From the NCBI RefSeq assembly GCF_026745355.1, contig NC_079209.1:32647630-32711629 (forward strand): 64,000 bases of DNA, written 5' to 3'. Source of the DNA: Beta vulgaris subsp. vulgaris (lineage: Eukaryota; Streptophyta; Magnoliopsida; Caryophyllales; Amaranthaceae). Shown here piece by piece: positions 46,046-57,049 of this stretch (position 1 is its first letter; the number at the start of each line of letters is the position of its first letter). The notes under the pieces are model-generated. The model searched no databases. It saw only the letters and a program-made list of their open reading frames with translations, and was not told where the DNA came from. The position numbers and the translations under genes are program-made.

Positions 46046-46720
46046 TTGTGCACCATGCCCGATAATCAAGCTGATATGTTCGCTACCATTCAGGCTACGA
46101 ACGACAAGGTCGACGCCCTCACTGCCCAGCTGGCTGCCATGGCCACGCAGCTCCATGCCTTTGAGCGCGACAATAATTTTGCTCGACCACCTGCCCATCA
46201 GCCTCGCCGAGAGGATGACTTGCGTCTGGCTGACCTACCCACCTTTGATGGTGACCTTGACCCCGAAGCATACTTGGAGTGGGAAAATAGATTGGATAGA
46301 TTCTTTGATCACAAAAATTTGAGTGATGGCTCCCGGTTTTCATATGCAATCCTAAAGCTCACTAAATATGCGTCGTTATGGTATGAATCTACGCGCACAA
46401 GACGTGCTCGTGAAGAAAAACCTCCTATTGATTGTTGGTCCTCTCTAAAGGTCAAGATGCGAAAAAGATTTGTGCCACGAACATACCGCCAAGAACTCTT
46501 TGTGCGTCTCTATTCCTTGCGCCAAACCACCCTCACAGTCGAACAATATATAAAGGAATATGAGAGACTACATATGGCGTGTGATATTAAAGAGGAGGAT
46601 GAACAGAAAATTGCGCGCTTTCTACTTGGTTTGCATCGTTCAATCGCCAATTTGGTGGAATTACAAGCATATGCCACGTTTGATGATGTTTGTGTTCTTG
46701 CGTCCAAAGTGGAGCGCTAA
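46046..46720 (+). pseudogene. gag: GPI-2 gag capsid region
   Basis: It begins MCTMPDNQADMFATIQ, chosen as the first Met after the leader. A coiled region (DALTAQLAAMATQLHAFE) precedes LADLPTFDGDLDPEAYLEWE, then W..LK..MRKRFVPRTYRQ and TVEQYIKEYERLHMACD, the standard gypsy capsid order. A TAA at codon 225 (46718-46720) ends it, but the same frame continues from 46745. The change is probably CAA to TAA. This is the best-kept gag in the window. Confidence 0.93.
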
Positions 46721-47431
46721 CAAACCAAGCGCACACCTTGGTTTATGCCCCCTTCTACCTCGACGGATTCTACGTCCAGCCAAGCGTCGAGTGCCACAGC
46801 TGCCCTTGACTCGTCGAATGCCCAACCCAAACCTGCCGCACCATCCTCGACCGCAACTCCATCGAGTGACAAGGCTGATAATGCTACGATAAGGTCTAAG
46901 AAAACCCAATGTTTTCGTTGCCAAGGACTCGGCCATATTGCCAGGCACTGCCCTAACACAACTGTTACCACACGAGAGGAACTAGTCCTTTATTTGGCCG
47001 AAGAAGAACACCATCCTTCTACTTCTATGGATGAGGATAATTTTTGGTCGAATCAACCTATATGTGAACCAGAACAAGAGCATCCTTCCTTGCTAATGCG
47101 TCGCTCTTTGTTATCTTCTAACTTTGATGATTCTGTGGATGAGCAAGGTACCAACTTATTCCATTCCAACTGCATCATCAAGGGTAAAGTTTGTCCTTTT
47201 ATCATAGATAGTCGTTCATGTACTAATGTTTGTGATGTGTATATGGCTGAAGCATTAAATTTGCAAATGCGCAAGCATCCAAATCCCTATAAACTCAGCT
47301 GGTTGAATGATGATAGCATTTGGGTACGTAAACAAGCTTTAGTTGGTTTTCGTGTTAGTGAATACATGGATCAACTTTGGTGTGATGCTTTACCTATGAC
47401 TGCATGTTCATTATTATTAGGAAGACCATGA
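46721..47431 (+). pseudogene. GPI-2 nucleocapsid and protease, same frame as gag
   Basis: A Ser/Thr/Pro/Ala-rich linker leads to the knuckle CFRCQGLGHIARHC (46912-46953), intact. The protease follows: NLFHSNCIIKG, FIIDSRSCTNVC, YKLSWLNDDS and LLGRP. The catalytic triplet is DSR instead of DSG, a single change that would likely disable it. The frame stops at codon 462 (TGA, 47429-47431), where relatives read LLGIPWQSDR, so the stop is probably a mutated TGG. Confidence 0.9.
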
Positions 47432-47869
47432 CAAAGTGATAGACATGTGATGTATAATGGGAAAACTAATGCATACTCAGTTTTAATGGGGGATAAAAGA
47501 ATGATTTTGCAATCATTACCACCTAAATCTAGGCGCCCCAAGGAGAAGGAAAAGGATACCCAAGACAAAGCTCATGTATGCATAAGTTCATGTCATCATG
47601 AAGTTCTAAAAACTGCACAAAACAAAAAGGAAGGGAGACAACAACTTCTACAATTGCGCCAAGGTTCTAAGATGGACTTAGGAGACAAAGTATGGTTGTC
47701 ACTTTCTGCTCAAAAACTTCATGTGAATCATAAAGATGGAGAACCTATGGATGAAGGCCCATTTGAAATTGTGGAAAAAGTAGGCTATGAAACTTTCAAA
47801 GTGCTGCTAGGAAATGGCATATGTGCAACATTTCCTTCCTGTGATTTGGTTCCATGCTTTCCAGACTAA
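47432..47869 (+). pseudogene. GPI-2 integrase-tail-like C-terminus
   Basis: It continues in the same frame: YNGKTNAYSVLMGDKRM (end of protease), then a basic linker, SSCHHEVLKTA, GDKVWLSLSAQKL, DEGPFEIVEKVGYETF and ATFPSCDLVPCF. The last part fits the C-terminal fold of gypsy integrases, which normally lies over 800 codons downstream of the protease. The fusion is in frame and shared with GPI-1, so it looks like the normal product of this lineage. Confidence 0.8.
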
Positions 47870-47904
47870 AACTTGTGGACAAGTTTTTTCCTAGAGGGGG
47901 AGTT

Positions 47905-48421
47905 TGATATGGAAATGGTAGTCATTATATAGAATTCTAATTTGGAATTTAATTTCAATTTTTTATTTTAATTAAGTGTTTAAGTTGATAAAGGAATCCT
48001 ATTATATTTAGGAGTCTAATTCCTTATCAGAGTCGAACTAGGAGCCTTATTAGGCGTGTGAAGTATGTTTAATTTAGGTTAATTATTTATCTTGATCCTT
48101 AAGATAAAGATAAATAAGTTTATTTGTTTTACTAGTTCAAGTAGGTTTAGGAAAATCTTGTACTATATAAGAGATTTTCGGCCATAATGAATAATTTAGA
48201 GTGATTTTGAGTTAATTATTGTTTCAGGAGAGAATCCACCTTGTTGCAGGAGTGAATCCAAAAACCCTAGTTGAACTGTGAGCCGAAAATACGCCTGAGT
48301 TCTCCGTATCCAGTTACTTATTACATAAAAATACATAAAAATACAAACTTTCATAAACACAAGCCACTAAACTACATCAAAGAGCCCTAATCTAGTGAAT
48401 TCTTCATTAAGAATCACATCA
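47905..48421 (+). repeat. 3' LTR of GPI-2
   Basis: This is the partner of 45313-45853, preceded by the purine tract GAGGGGGAGTT. It ends AATCACATCA, followed by the target duplication GAAGT. Confidence 0.93.
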
Positions 48422-48426
48422 GAAGT

Positions 48427-49231
48427 TGATTTGAATGTGGTGCTCTAAGCAAAACATATAACACATATCTAAGAGACCCACTTCATTCCTCTTTTCAGTA
48501 CGAGGAATGAGTGCTCTCCATACCAAGTTGAATAGTACTTTGTGAAGGGGAGAGAGTACATTATGGTTTTGTTTGTTTTGACCAGAAGTTCCTCCAAAAT
48601 ATTCTACAATTTTGTCCTAAGGAAAATTCGGAAAAGAGACAGTTCTTTTCCGTTTAAAGTACAAATCAGTTCCTTTGCAAGGAACTTCCCAAACTTTGCC
48701 CAATGTGGCTTGATTAAACTTAATTTTCTTTCCTCTAACCTCAGTTATGCAAAGACCATTAGTGTTTGTAAAATTTGCACAAAATTCATCCATCGCTAAA
48801 GGAACAAGTGCGTTGTTAAAGGCGAATTGAAACAAGAATTCCATGCCCTGTTCCTTTAGAATGGAAGTTAATTCATGAAATTCGACTTTATTGGCCCATT
48901 CTAAATCTATACAAAAACCCAATACATACCTAGATTCGCTTCGTTCGACCCGTTTCTTGGAAGATGAAGAAACAGTTCCTTTGGAAGGAACAGGCGTGAT
49001 TTCTTCTTCTTCCCCCTGAGTTTGTTCCGGGGTTTCTTCTTCATCATCTTCCCCAATTAACTTTCTTCTACGCATACTCCTTCTTGGAGATTCTAATTGT
49101 TGTTCTTCTATGGGGGTTTCTTGAATTGGGTCGTTTTCAAGGGTTTCGGTTGGGGATGGAGTATTTTCCATTTTTGAAGTGTTGGTAGTTTTTGATGTTG
49201 GAAAAGGAGAATTGCGTGAGGTTTTTGCCAT
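48427..49231 (-). pseudogene. Sirevirus env-like frame, N-terminal part
   Basis: It starts MAKTSRNSPFPTSK at 49231. The first third is Glu/Pro/Thr-rich with a basic patch (RRSMRRRK). From about residue 100 comes a conserved-looking domain (RYVLGFCIDLEWANKVEFHE, FCANFTNTNGLCITEVRGK) of the type found in SIRE-family extra frames and known in databases as a putative plant transposon protein. One TAG at 48617-48619 (codon 205) interrupts it. The frame then stays open to the GPI-2 insertion and would connect in phase to 45312. No clear membrane anchor is visible. Confidence 0.75.
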
Positions 49232-49819
49232 GATTTGAGAAGAAATTGAGGTTTTTATGGAGTATCAAGAGGTGTGATGAATTTTTCGGCTATGGTGAAG
49301 ATGAAGAGTTGGAGGAACACGGTTTCTAATAATGGTGAATTAAGGAGGGAGTTTGCATGTAATAGTGTCTTTGACACGCGGGAAAATAAAGCAAATAAAA
49401 ATAAAAACAAAAAGAAAACGAAAAGATGATAAATAAGAATCAAGATTTAATTAAATCTGATTCCTTTTATTTTGGGATTTTTTTTCGGATTTTTATGAGT
49501 TTTAATTTTTGAAAGAAAATAAATGCTAAGGAACTTGTGCTATTGGAACAACTAATGCTACATATCAATGTCCTTCATATCATGCATGTTTCTTAACCTT
49601 AGGAACAGTAATTGTGAGTTGTTTTATTCCTTTGAATTCATGTTTATGTTTTGTAACATTCTAATTTGCAATGGTCTTAGGCAATTAAACACAATTATTT
49701 TAGCACACAAAGTCACTCAAATTGATTCAAGCATGGGGGAATGATATAGGAACAATCACTTAATTTTTATTAACCCTAACTCAAGCCTTAATTTTTCATA
49801 TCTATCCCTTTGTAAAGGC
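49232..49819 (-). other. Spacer between Sirevirus pol and the env-like frame
   Basis: About 590 bases of AT-rich DNA with several GTTCC/GGAAC words (for example at 49527, 49540 and 49601). A short hydrophobic minus frame at 49443-49255 is Phe/Leu-rich low-complexity sequence and not supported as a gene. Confidence 0.6.
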
Positions 49820-51178
49820 TTAGTTAGAATAATCAGCAATCTGATTCTCAGTTTGACAAAACTCAAGTTTAATCAAACCTTTTTCAACATTTTCTCTTAA
49901 AAAGTGATGTCTGATATGTATATTTACTCTAGAATGATGCACTGGATCTTTAGAATATACTATAGCACTTGTATTGTCACAATAAATAGGAACACAATTC
50001 AAAGTTTATTCCATAGTCACTAAGTTGTTGTTTTATCCAAAGCATTTGAGAGCAACATGCAGCAGCTGCTACATATTCTGCTTCAGCAGTGGATAAAGCA
50101 ACTGTGTTTTGTTTCTTGGTACTCCAAGAAACTAAACTATGACAAAGGAATTGTGCCATACCTGAGGTGCTTTTCCTATTTACAAGATCTCCAGCATAAT
50201 CTGCATCTGCATATCCTTTTAGTTCGAATGTATCACTTCTTGGATAGTAGAGTCCAAGATCATCTGTTCCTTTAAGATATCTAAGAATTCTTTTACAGTA
50301 GTGAGACTCCTTTGGATTTGCTTGAAATCTAGCACACAAACCAACACTGAAAGCTATGTCTGGACGACTAGCAGTTAGATACAAAAGTGAACCAATCATT
50401 CCTCTATATTTTGTTTGATCAACACTTGTTCCTATGGAGTCTTCATCTAATCTAGTTGAAGTTCCCATAGGAGTGTGATTTATCTTTGAATTTTCGAGGC
50501 CATATTTCTTTAATAGTTCCTTTATGTTTTTTTGGTGAACAATTATTCCCTTTTCAGTTTGTTTGATTTGTAGTCCAAGAAAGAAATTTAACTCACCCAT
50601 CATACTCATTTCAAATTCATTCTCATGAGACTTGAGAATTCTTTGCACAATGTTTCATTAGTAGCTCCGAATATGATGTCATCAACATATATTTGAACAA
50701 GCAAAATATCAGTTCCTTTAGATTTTAGGAACAAGGTTTTATCAACCTTTCCTCTTTTAAAATTGTTTTCTAAAAGGAACTTTGATAATCTCTCATACCA
50801 TGATCTAGGTGCTTGTTTTAACCCATAAAGAGCTTTATCAAGCTTGTAGACATGATTTGGGAGATTATTATTTTCAAACCAGGGGGTTGTTCAACATATA
50901 CATCTTCTTTAGATAGCCATTTAAAAATGCACACTTAACATCCATTTGATATATTTAAATCCCATGTAAGCAGCAAATGCAATTAAAATTCTAATGGCTT
51001 CTAATCTAGCTACAGGAGCAAAGGTTTCTTCATAATCTATTCCTTCTTGTTGATTATAACCTTTTACTACAAGTCTAGCTTTGTTTCTTACAATGGTTCC
51101 ATATTCATCTAGTTTGTTTCTAAACACCCATTTTAAGCCAATTACTTTTTGTTGTTTAGATGAGGAACTAGATGCCAT
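49820..51178 (-). pseudogene. pol: Sirevirus reverse transcriptase and RNase H
   Basis: The RT start is at 51178-50921: [20 protein letters not shown], then [19 protein letters not shown] and [10 protein letters not shown]. The catalytic YVDD is intact at 50678-50689 but lies between open frames. GELNFFLGLQIKQ to ADADYAGDLVNRKSTSG and STAEAEYVAAA is at 50648-49977, and the RNase H end (CDNTSAIVYSKDPVHHSR) at 50002-49820. At least three frame breaks occur. The copia order and motifs place it firmly. Confidence 0.93.
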
Positions 51179-51741
51179 ACCTTGTTTCTTTCAAACTCAT
51201 TTAATTCAGCTTGCATTGCAGTAATCCAATCAGAGTCAGTTAAGGCTTCTTCATGATTTCTTGGTTCCATCATTGATAGGAACGCATGAAATGCACAAAA
51301 GTTCCTTAACTGAGATCTAGTTTGCGTACCTTTGGATATGTCTGATTATGAGTTCCTGGATGTGTTTTTGAATCTCCAAGGTTTTGGTTGAAACTCTCTT
51401 ATAGGAACATGTTGTTCCTCATGAGTTCCTTGAGTAGATGGAACTCTGCTCAGTTGTTCCTCGTTAGCCTCGTGGACTCAGTTCCTTCATTTGAGGAACA
51501 GGAACATCTTCTCCTCCTTGAGGAACAGGAACATCATTGATGTTATTATTTTCAAATTCCTCGTTCCTTTCCTCTTTCACTTCTTCTTCTTCTTGTGAAT
51601 CTGCTTCTTTACTTGGTTGTCTAACCCTATCTCATAGTCATCAACCTGTATGCTTGGATTATATTTGTCAGATTCATCAAAGATTACTGAATGCTTTCTT
51701 CAACACACATAGTTCTCTTGTTATATACTCTATAAGCTTTA

Positions 51742-53110
51742 CTATGTGAGGAGTATCCTAAAAATTTGCTTCATCACTCCTTGCATCAAATTTTCCAAGA
51801 TTATCTTTTCCATTATTATGCACATAACATTTGCAGCAAATGTTCTAAAATAGGTGATATTTGGTTTCTTTCCAAAATAAAGTTCATAAGGAGTTTTATT
51901 AATGATAGGTCTCATCATGGCACGATTAATTATGTGACAAGCAGTATTAACAGCTTCAGCCCAAAAGTTCCTTGGAAGTTCACTAGCAATTAACATGGTT
52001 CTAGACATTTCCTCCAAAGTTCTATTTTTCCTTTCTACAACACCATTTTGTTGTGGTGTTCTAGGGGAGAAAATTATGATCTAGGCCATTATCTCTGCTT
52101 AAGTCATCAAATTTATAATTTTCGAATTCTTTGCCATGATCTGATCTAATGTGCATTTTTTATGACCACTTAAGTTTTGAACTCTTTTAGCAAAGACAAG
52201 GAACTCATCATAAGTTTCATCTTTACTAGTGAGAAAAATAACCCAAGTATACCTAGAGTAGTCATCTACAATCACAAGTACATACCTCTTTCCACTTCTG
52301 CTTTGAATTCTCATGGGTCCACATAAGTCCATATGAATTAATTCTAATGGTTTAGTGGTACTTACAATCGTTTTAGATTTGAAAGAGGATCTTACTTGCT
52401 TACCTCGTGCACATGCATCACAAACTTGATCAATATGAAATTTTATGGATGGTAATCCTAAAACAAGATCTTTTGATCTAAGTTTCTCAAGTAATGAAAA
52501 GCTAGCATGTCCTAGACGCTTGTGCCAAGAAGTGAATCATCTTCAATAACACTAAGACAAGTTAAATTGATTTGAGGAACAAGGTCTAGATCCACAATGT
52601 ATGTGTTCCCTTTCCTTGTTCCTTCCAAGATAACCTTCTTAGTTTTAATGTTGATGATCAAGCATTTTTCTTTATCAAATTTTACAGTATTTCCTTTGTC
52701 ACAGAATTGAGAAATGCTTAATAGATTATGTTTTAGACCTTCAACTAAAAATACATTTTCAATGGAGTGTATGGTGACTTACCACCTTACCCATGCAACT
52801 ATGTTACCTTTCTTATTATCACCAAATGTTACACTTCCACCTTCATAGGTTGTGAGTGAGAGAAACTTGTTTTGTCTCCTGTCATGTGCTTGGAACAACC
52901 ACTATCGAGATACCATGTGTTGTTCCCCCTCACTCCAACCTGCAAAAATCAACTAGTGTTAGTTGTAGGAACCCCATCTTTCGTGGGTTCCTGTTCTTGA
53001 CTAGGATTTGTTTTGACAACCCATTTTTTCTTACTTATTGTCACATTTTTCCCAATCATCTCAGATTTTAATTGACATTGATTTATGTAATGACCTACCT
53101 TGCCACAATA
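51742..53110 (-). pseudogene. pol: Sirevirus protease and integrase
   Basis: A zinc knuckle (YCGKVGHYINQCQ) lies at about 53110-53065 and the protease active site (WYLDSGCSKHMTG) at about 52905-52867, with the DSG intact. Integrase follows: MDLCGPMRIQSRSGKRYVLV, IVDDYSRYTWV at 52332-52260, and later LIASELPRNFWAEAVNTACH at 52017-51900 with TPYELYFGKKPN. Stops and frameshifts lie between, including around 52090. The segment 51180-51740 between integrase and RT is Glu/Ser-rich linker in broken frames. Confidence 0.88.
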
Positions 53111-54746
53111 CATACAGAACTTATCACTAGGTAGATCAACATATTTCTTTGTCTTGTTCCTTTTCTTGTAGTTTTCAAAACCAAGACCTTCCTTCCTTTG
53201 GTCTGTGGTTTCTCAATCCACTTAGGAACTTTCATGATTTTGCCTCTGTTCCTTGCGACAACCAGTTCCTTTTTAAGATTACAGATCTGTTCCTTTAAAA
53301 TATTTTTCTCTTTATTCAATTTTCAATCTCAGATCTGTATCCTTTCAAAGGGGTTGATCTTATATCAAAGGAACTCAGAACAGGGACAAACTCCTTCAAG
53401 TGTGAAATCTCTAAATTAATTAGATAATTTTCATTTTTCAAACTTTCATACATTCTTTGATTTTTAAGTTTTTATCAAATAAATCAAAGAATCTTGTTTC
53501 AACATCTGTTCTCATTTTCTTAAGCCATTCTATGTGTTCCTTGCAAACCTTTAAGGCTTGTTCCGTTTTTTACGTTTTTCACGTTCATCTCTACATTCAA
53601 GAATTGCATCATAAAGAAGATCATATATTTCAGCCTAGTTTTACATCTAAGTCTGACTCAAGACCATGTTGACTTACTCAATCTTATCTTTCTTCTTCAT
53701 TTAAGGCAAAGGTTTGCTGTTCTTCAGTTGTTGTTCCTCTTCTTCTTCCGTCTCTGAATCTCCCCAAGCAGCTATCATAGCTTTGCGACATTTGCCTTAG
53801 AGAAAGGTGCTTTGATTCTTTGTTCAGCAAAGCGTTCCTTGTTCCTTTCTTTGGTTTTGTCATTTTCCCAAAGAGGACATTCCTTGATGAAGTGATCTGT
53901 ATACCACATTTATGACAAGCAGCTTTGTTAGAAAATTTCTTAGTTTTACCTTTGAAGTTTCCATTCTTCATGTTCCTGTACATCTTTCGAAATTTTCGAA
54001 CCATGAGGGCTGCTTCTTCTTCTTCTAAATCCGAATCATCTTCATCATCTGCTTTGAGAGCAATTGATTTTGATTTGGAGCTTTCACCATATTCAGTATC
54101 AAGGTGAAGCTCATGAGTCATAAGTGACCCTGCCAGCTGTTCTAAGTTGAACTTAGTGAAGTCTTTTGTTTCTTGAGAGCGTGACTTTAGCCATCCATCT
54201 GTCCTTAGGAAGACTCCTAAGAACCTTTCGAACCTGTTCCTCAGATGAAATAAACTTTCCAAGAGAAGCCAACTCATTAATAATGTTAGTAAAACGAGTA
54301 AACATGTCTCGGATGCTTTCTTTGATTTCATGCAGAACAGTTCATATTGATTCATAAGTAAATCAATTTTCGATCTTTTAACTTCATTAGTTCCTTCTGG
54401 GTTACTTCTAGTAAATCCCATATTTGCTTTGCGGATTTGCATCCCATGATCCTATTATGTTCATGGGGTCCAAGTCCACAATGCAACAGTTTAATAGCCA
54501 TGGCATTTACTTCCATTTTTTCAAAATCAGATTTGTCATAATCAGAGAGGGGTTTTAGAGTTACCTCATTTTTGTCATTTGTAGTTGTGACTTCGAAATC
54601 ACCAACTTCAATGACTCTCCATACCTGATAGTTTTCAGTTTGATGAATATCTCCATGCGGTTCTTCCAATAGTTGTAGTACTTCCCATTGAACATAGGAG
54701 GCCTTTGAGTGGAATAACCTTCTTCAAGTTTCTCGGTGGTATTCAT
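53095..54746 (-). pseudogene. gag: Sirevirus gag
   Basis: It starts MNTTEKLEEGYSTQRPPMFN, then YNYWKNRMEIFI, the usual start of SIRE-type gag. Pieces at 54746-54561, 54669-54352, 54442-53684 and 53319-53095 lie in different frames. A long Lys/Glu-rich region with an acidic run (ADDEDDSDLEEEEAALMVRK) and a CHKCG knuckle start is at about 53920. The region is long for gag, as in Sireviruses. The ATG at 54744-54746 lies 52 bases downstream of the primer site. Confidence 0.88.
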
Positions 54747-54797
54747 TGTTCCTTGGATCTTTTTCTCAATAGGGTTTCCTATCTTACGTGAGTTCTA

Positions 54798-54809
54798 GCT
54801 CTGATACCA
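54798..54809 (-). promoter_or_regulatory. Primer binding site, Sirevirus-type element
   Basis: The minus strand reads TGGTATCAGAGC two bases after the 5' LTR end. It pairs with initiator tRNA-Met. Confidence 0.93.
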
Positions 54810-54811
54810 AT

Positions 54812-56160
54812 TGTTATTTCCCTAGGAACACTACAAAAGGGGGGGTGAATTGTAGGTGTAGAAATAAACGTAACTTTTTGCGGAAATTAAAACTTAAACG
54901 AATAAACAAGCTAGAGGAACACAAGGGATTTTTACGAGGAAAAACTTCTTGGGCCCAACAAGAAGAAACAACCTCGACCACTAGGGATTTTAAACTCAAC
55001 CCTTTCACTAATTAGGCCAAACAACTTTGTTACAACCTAATTCTAACTCGAGCCACACCTTGAGTTCCTAAACTCAAGTTCCTGAGCCACTGTTCCCTTA
55101 ACAGCAGTTCCTCTCAACTTCACTCGAAGTTTTCTCACATACAAGCTTACTCAAAGCCTCTCTCTTACAGAACTTCACTCAAAGTTCCCTTACCCCAAAA
55201 ACCAAAATACAATTGATTGAAATAAGTTTAGTGGAATTAGAGTAAGAAACAAAGAACAAATGGCTATTATGAGAGAATGAAGGCACTGACACTTAATTAG
55301 TTAAACTCACTTAATTACTTAGTCAGACACACTTTGGAACTTATCTAGACTTCATATTTATAGTGTAATCAAAGAACGTGGGAGTTAAATCGATTACATG
55401 TTAAGTCCATTAACCCATGATGTTCCTTCCCCTAAGGAACACTTTCTCATCATGTCCCATGATCCCATGACTAATATGAACGTGGATATTTTAGCACCAT
55501 ACTCCTAAGTAATAGGAGTTCCTTGAGCTTTATCCGAAAATCAGTTTTATAAAAACATTTTTATCTTAAAACTGAATTTTTAATCTTTAAGAAAATAATA
55601 TCTTTTAAAAATCTTTATAAAACCGGATAATTATTTTCTTTTATTTTCCGAAAAAAAAATCTTTTCTAAAACAGATTTTCTTTTTAAAACTGATTTTATC
55701 ATTATATTTGAAATTAGATAAAACTAATTTCCTATAATTTAGGCATGACTTACTCAATTATATTTAACCGTTATACTTTATGCACGCCTAAGTCTAGTTC
55801 CTTTTATAACAAGTTCCTTTAACAATTCGTTTAGTGCCACTTAGTTTGTTCCTTACAAAGGAACAAACCTCATTCTCAAATAAACTCCATGTTCCTTACC
55901 ATTCTTCTTTGTTCCTTTACATTGGAACTAGAAAATAAAACGCCTAGCTTCTATTCTTCTTGATCCAATGCTTGCTCCAGTATCAATATAGAAACTTCTT
56001 TACTTAGCCTTTGAAATCCTCTCTTGACTTCTTCCTTGACTTCGTATTCTCCCAGTTCCTTTCATTGATACCTTAAACATCATACACTTAAATAACTCAT
56101 TAGTTCACTACTTAGTTTGCATCTTTGTTTCTATGTCAGCATCAAAACTAGGGTTCAACA
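54812..56160 (-). repeat. 5' LTR of the Sirevirus-type element
   Basis: This is the partner of 42194-43580. A minus-strand TATA-like CTATAAATA is at 55355-55363. It carries the same GTTCCTT/AAGGAAC palindromes (for example 55842-55868) and is about 40 bases shorter through many small deletions. Confidence 0.92.
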
Positions 56161-56204
56161 CTCCCTTTGTTCATGCTCGGAGGTTTCATGCTCGTGGACA
56201 GTGT
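56161..56204 (-). pseudogene. GPI-3 protease, upstream piece
   Basis: The minus strand reads TVHEHETSEHEQRE, continuing in phase into FQTQCLVNG at 42193 once the Sirevirus is set aside. It joins directly to GPI-3 LTR sequence at 56205, so the gag is missing. Confidence 0.65.
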
Positions 56205-56361
56205 ACACGCCTAAGATGAATCCTAGCACACCCTAAGTCCTAACACACACTAACAACTAATAAGATAAATAACACTAAAAAGATAAACCATAAACTCCTA
56301 AACTTAAGCATCACACGCCTAAGATCAGGCATAGCCACGCCTAGGATAAGAATTAACATAT
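56205..56361 (-). repeat. Partial 5' LTR of GPI-3
   Basis: It is about 90% identical by eye to 28284-28432 (CACGCCTAAGAT, AACTAATAAGATAAA, GATAAGAATTAACATAT). It is cut on the right by the Tat element at 56362. Confidence 0.8.
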
Positions 56362-56994
56362 TGTTATGGCTGAATTTTTTGACAGGATGACATTGACGCA
56401 ATGACGTGATGACTCGATGACATGATGCCATCTGACATGATGACGAAGTAACTATGACTTAAAGACGCGGCGAAGAACGCGAGACTGGAGCAGAGCATTA
56501 AGTGGTAACGATTTAGCTATATATGGAAGGAGTGTAATGAGGTGTAAATTCAGCCGTTGAGGAGCAGGGATCATGACGTTGGAGCGTGAATGAGGAAGAT
56601 CTCCCAATATTGAAGGACCGAAATTAATGTAATAATTAGTGAATTTATTATGTATTCGTTCAGAAAGAGCCAAGGAAGGAAAAAGGGCATACAAAAGAGG
56701 GTATAGGATCATTGGTCATTTTTTACGTAACATTATCAGAAGAACACTTGAGAGAAAAGAACTTTTTTAATGTCAGTCACTCACTAAGAAAGACAGTGAA
56801 CCATAGTAGATTGGTGGATCTCCATCCACCCGCGGTTTTTACCCATCTTCATTGGGGTTTTCCGCGTCACCATTTTTGTGTGTTCATCCCCTTTGATCCC
56901 CATTGCATTCGTTTGTTGCATTTTCTTAAACGTAATCTGGTTAAATCATCCCTAACTTTAATTTCGTCGTAAGTGATAAATTTTAGCATAAACA
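56362..56994 (+). repeat. 5' LTR of the Tat element
   Basis: It begins TGTTATGGCTGAA and ends TAAACA, followed by ATT and the primer motif. The early part has a run of ATGACGTGATGACTCGATGAC words (56386-56450). No partner LTR is in the window, so the ends are set by TG/CA and the primer position. Confidence 0.75.
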
Positions 56995-57049
56995 ATTTGG
57001 CACCCACCGTGGGGCATAACCAGACTATCTACTGTCCAAAATCCATCAA

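Larger units (their letters stand above)
45313..48421 (+). mobile_element. Small gypsy element GPI-2 (gag-protease-integrase tail)
   Basis: A 3.1-kb element with LTRs at 45313-45853 and 47905-48421 and a perfect GAAGT target duplication (45308-45312 and 48422-48426). The primer site TGGTGTGGC is at 45856-45864 and the purine tract GAGGGGGAG at 47894-47902. One reading frame, 46046-47869, encodes gag, knuckle, protease and an integrase tail, with only two stops. RT, RNase H and the integrase core are absent, so it depends on another element. It sits inside the Sirevirus env-like frame. Confidence 0.95.
42194..56160 (-). mobile_element. Sirevirus-type copia element, minus strand
   Basis: LTRs at 42194-43580 and 54812-56160 are flanked by a CTCCC target duplication (42189-42193 and 56161-56165). 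A tRNA-Met primer site lies at 54798-54809. The coding order from high to low coordinates is gag, protease, integrase, RT, RNase H (the copia order), then an env-like frame, as in SIRE1-type elements. It is interrupted by the GPI-2 gypsy at 45313-48421. Many frameshifts make it inactive. The sequence is unusually rich in GTTCC and GGAAC words. Confidence 0.95.
28023..56361 (-). mobile_element. Gypsy element GPI-3, minus strand, in pieces
   Basis: The 3' LTR is at 28023-28534, a partial 5' LTR at 56205-56361, and protease fragments at 37742-37801, 42053-42193 and 56161-56204. The two LTR parts share a 150-bp block (28284-28432 with 56207-56361) and resemble the LTR of the 45313 element (for example AAAGGAATCCTATTAT). 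Everything between the pieces is younger inserted DNA. The element landed at the end of the Tekay-like gag. Its gag is deleted, since the 5' LTR joins directly to protease sequence. Confidence 0.7.

Noticed and set aside
46119..46971. Minus-strand and +2 frames overlapping GPI-2 gag
   Set aside because: They are antisense or out-of-frame shadows of a clear gag-protease frame.
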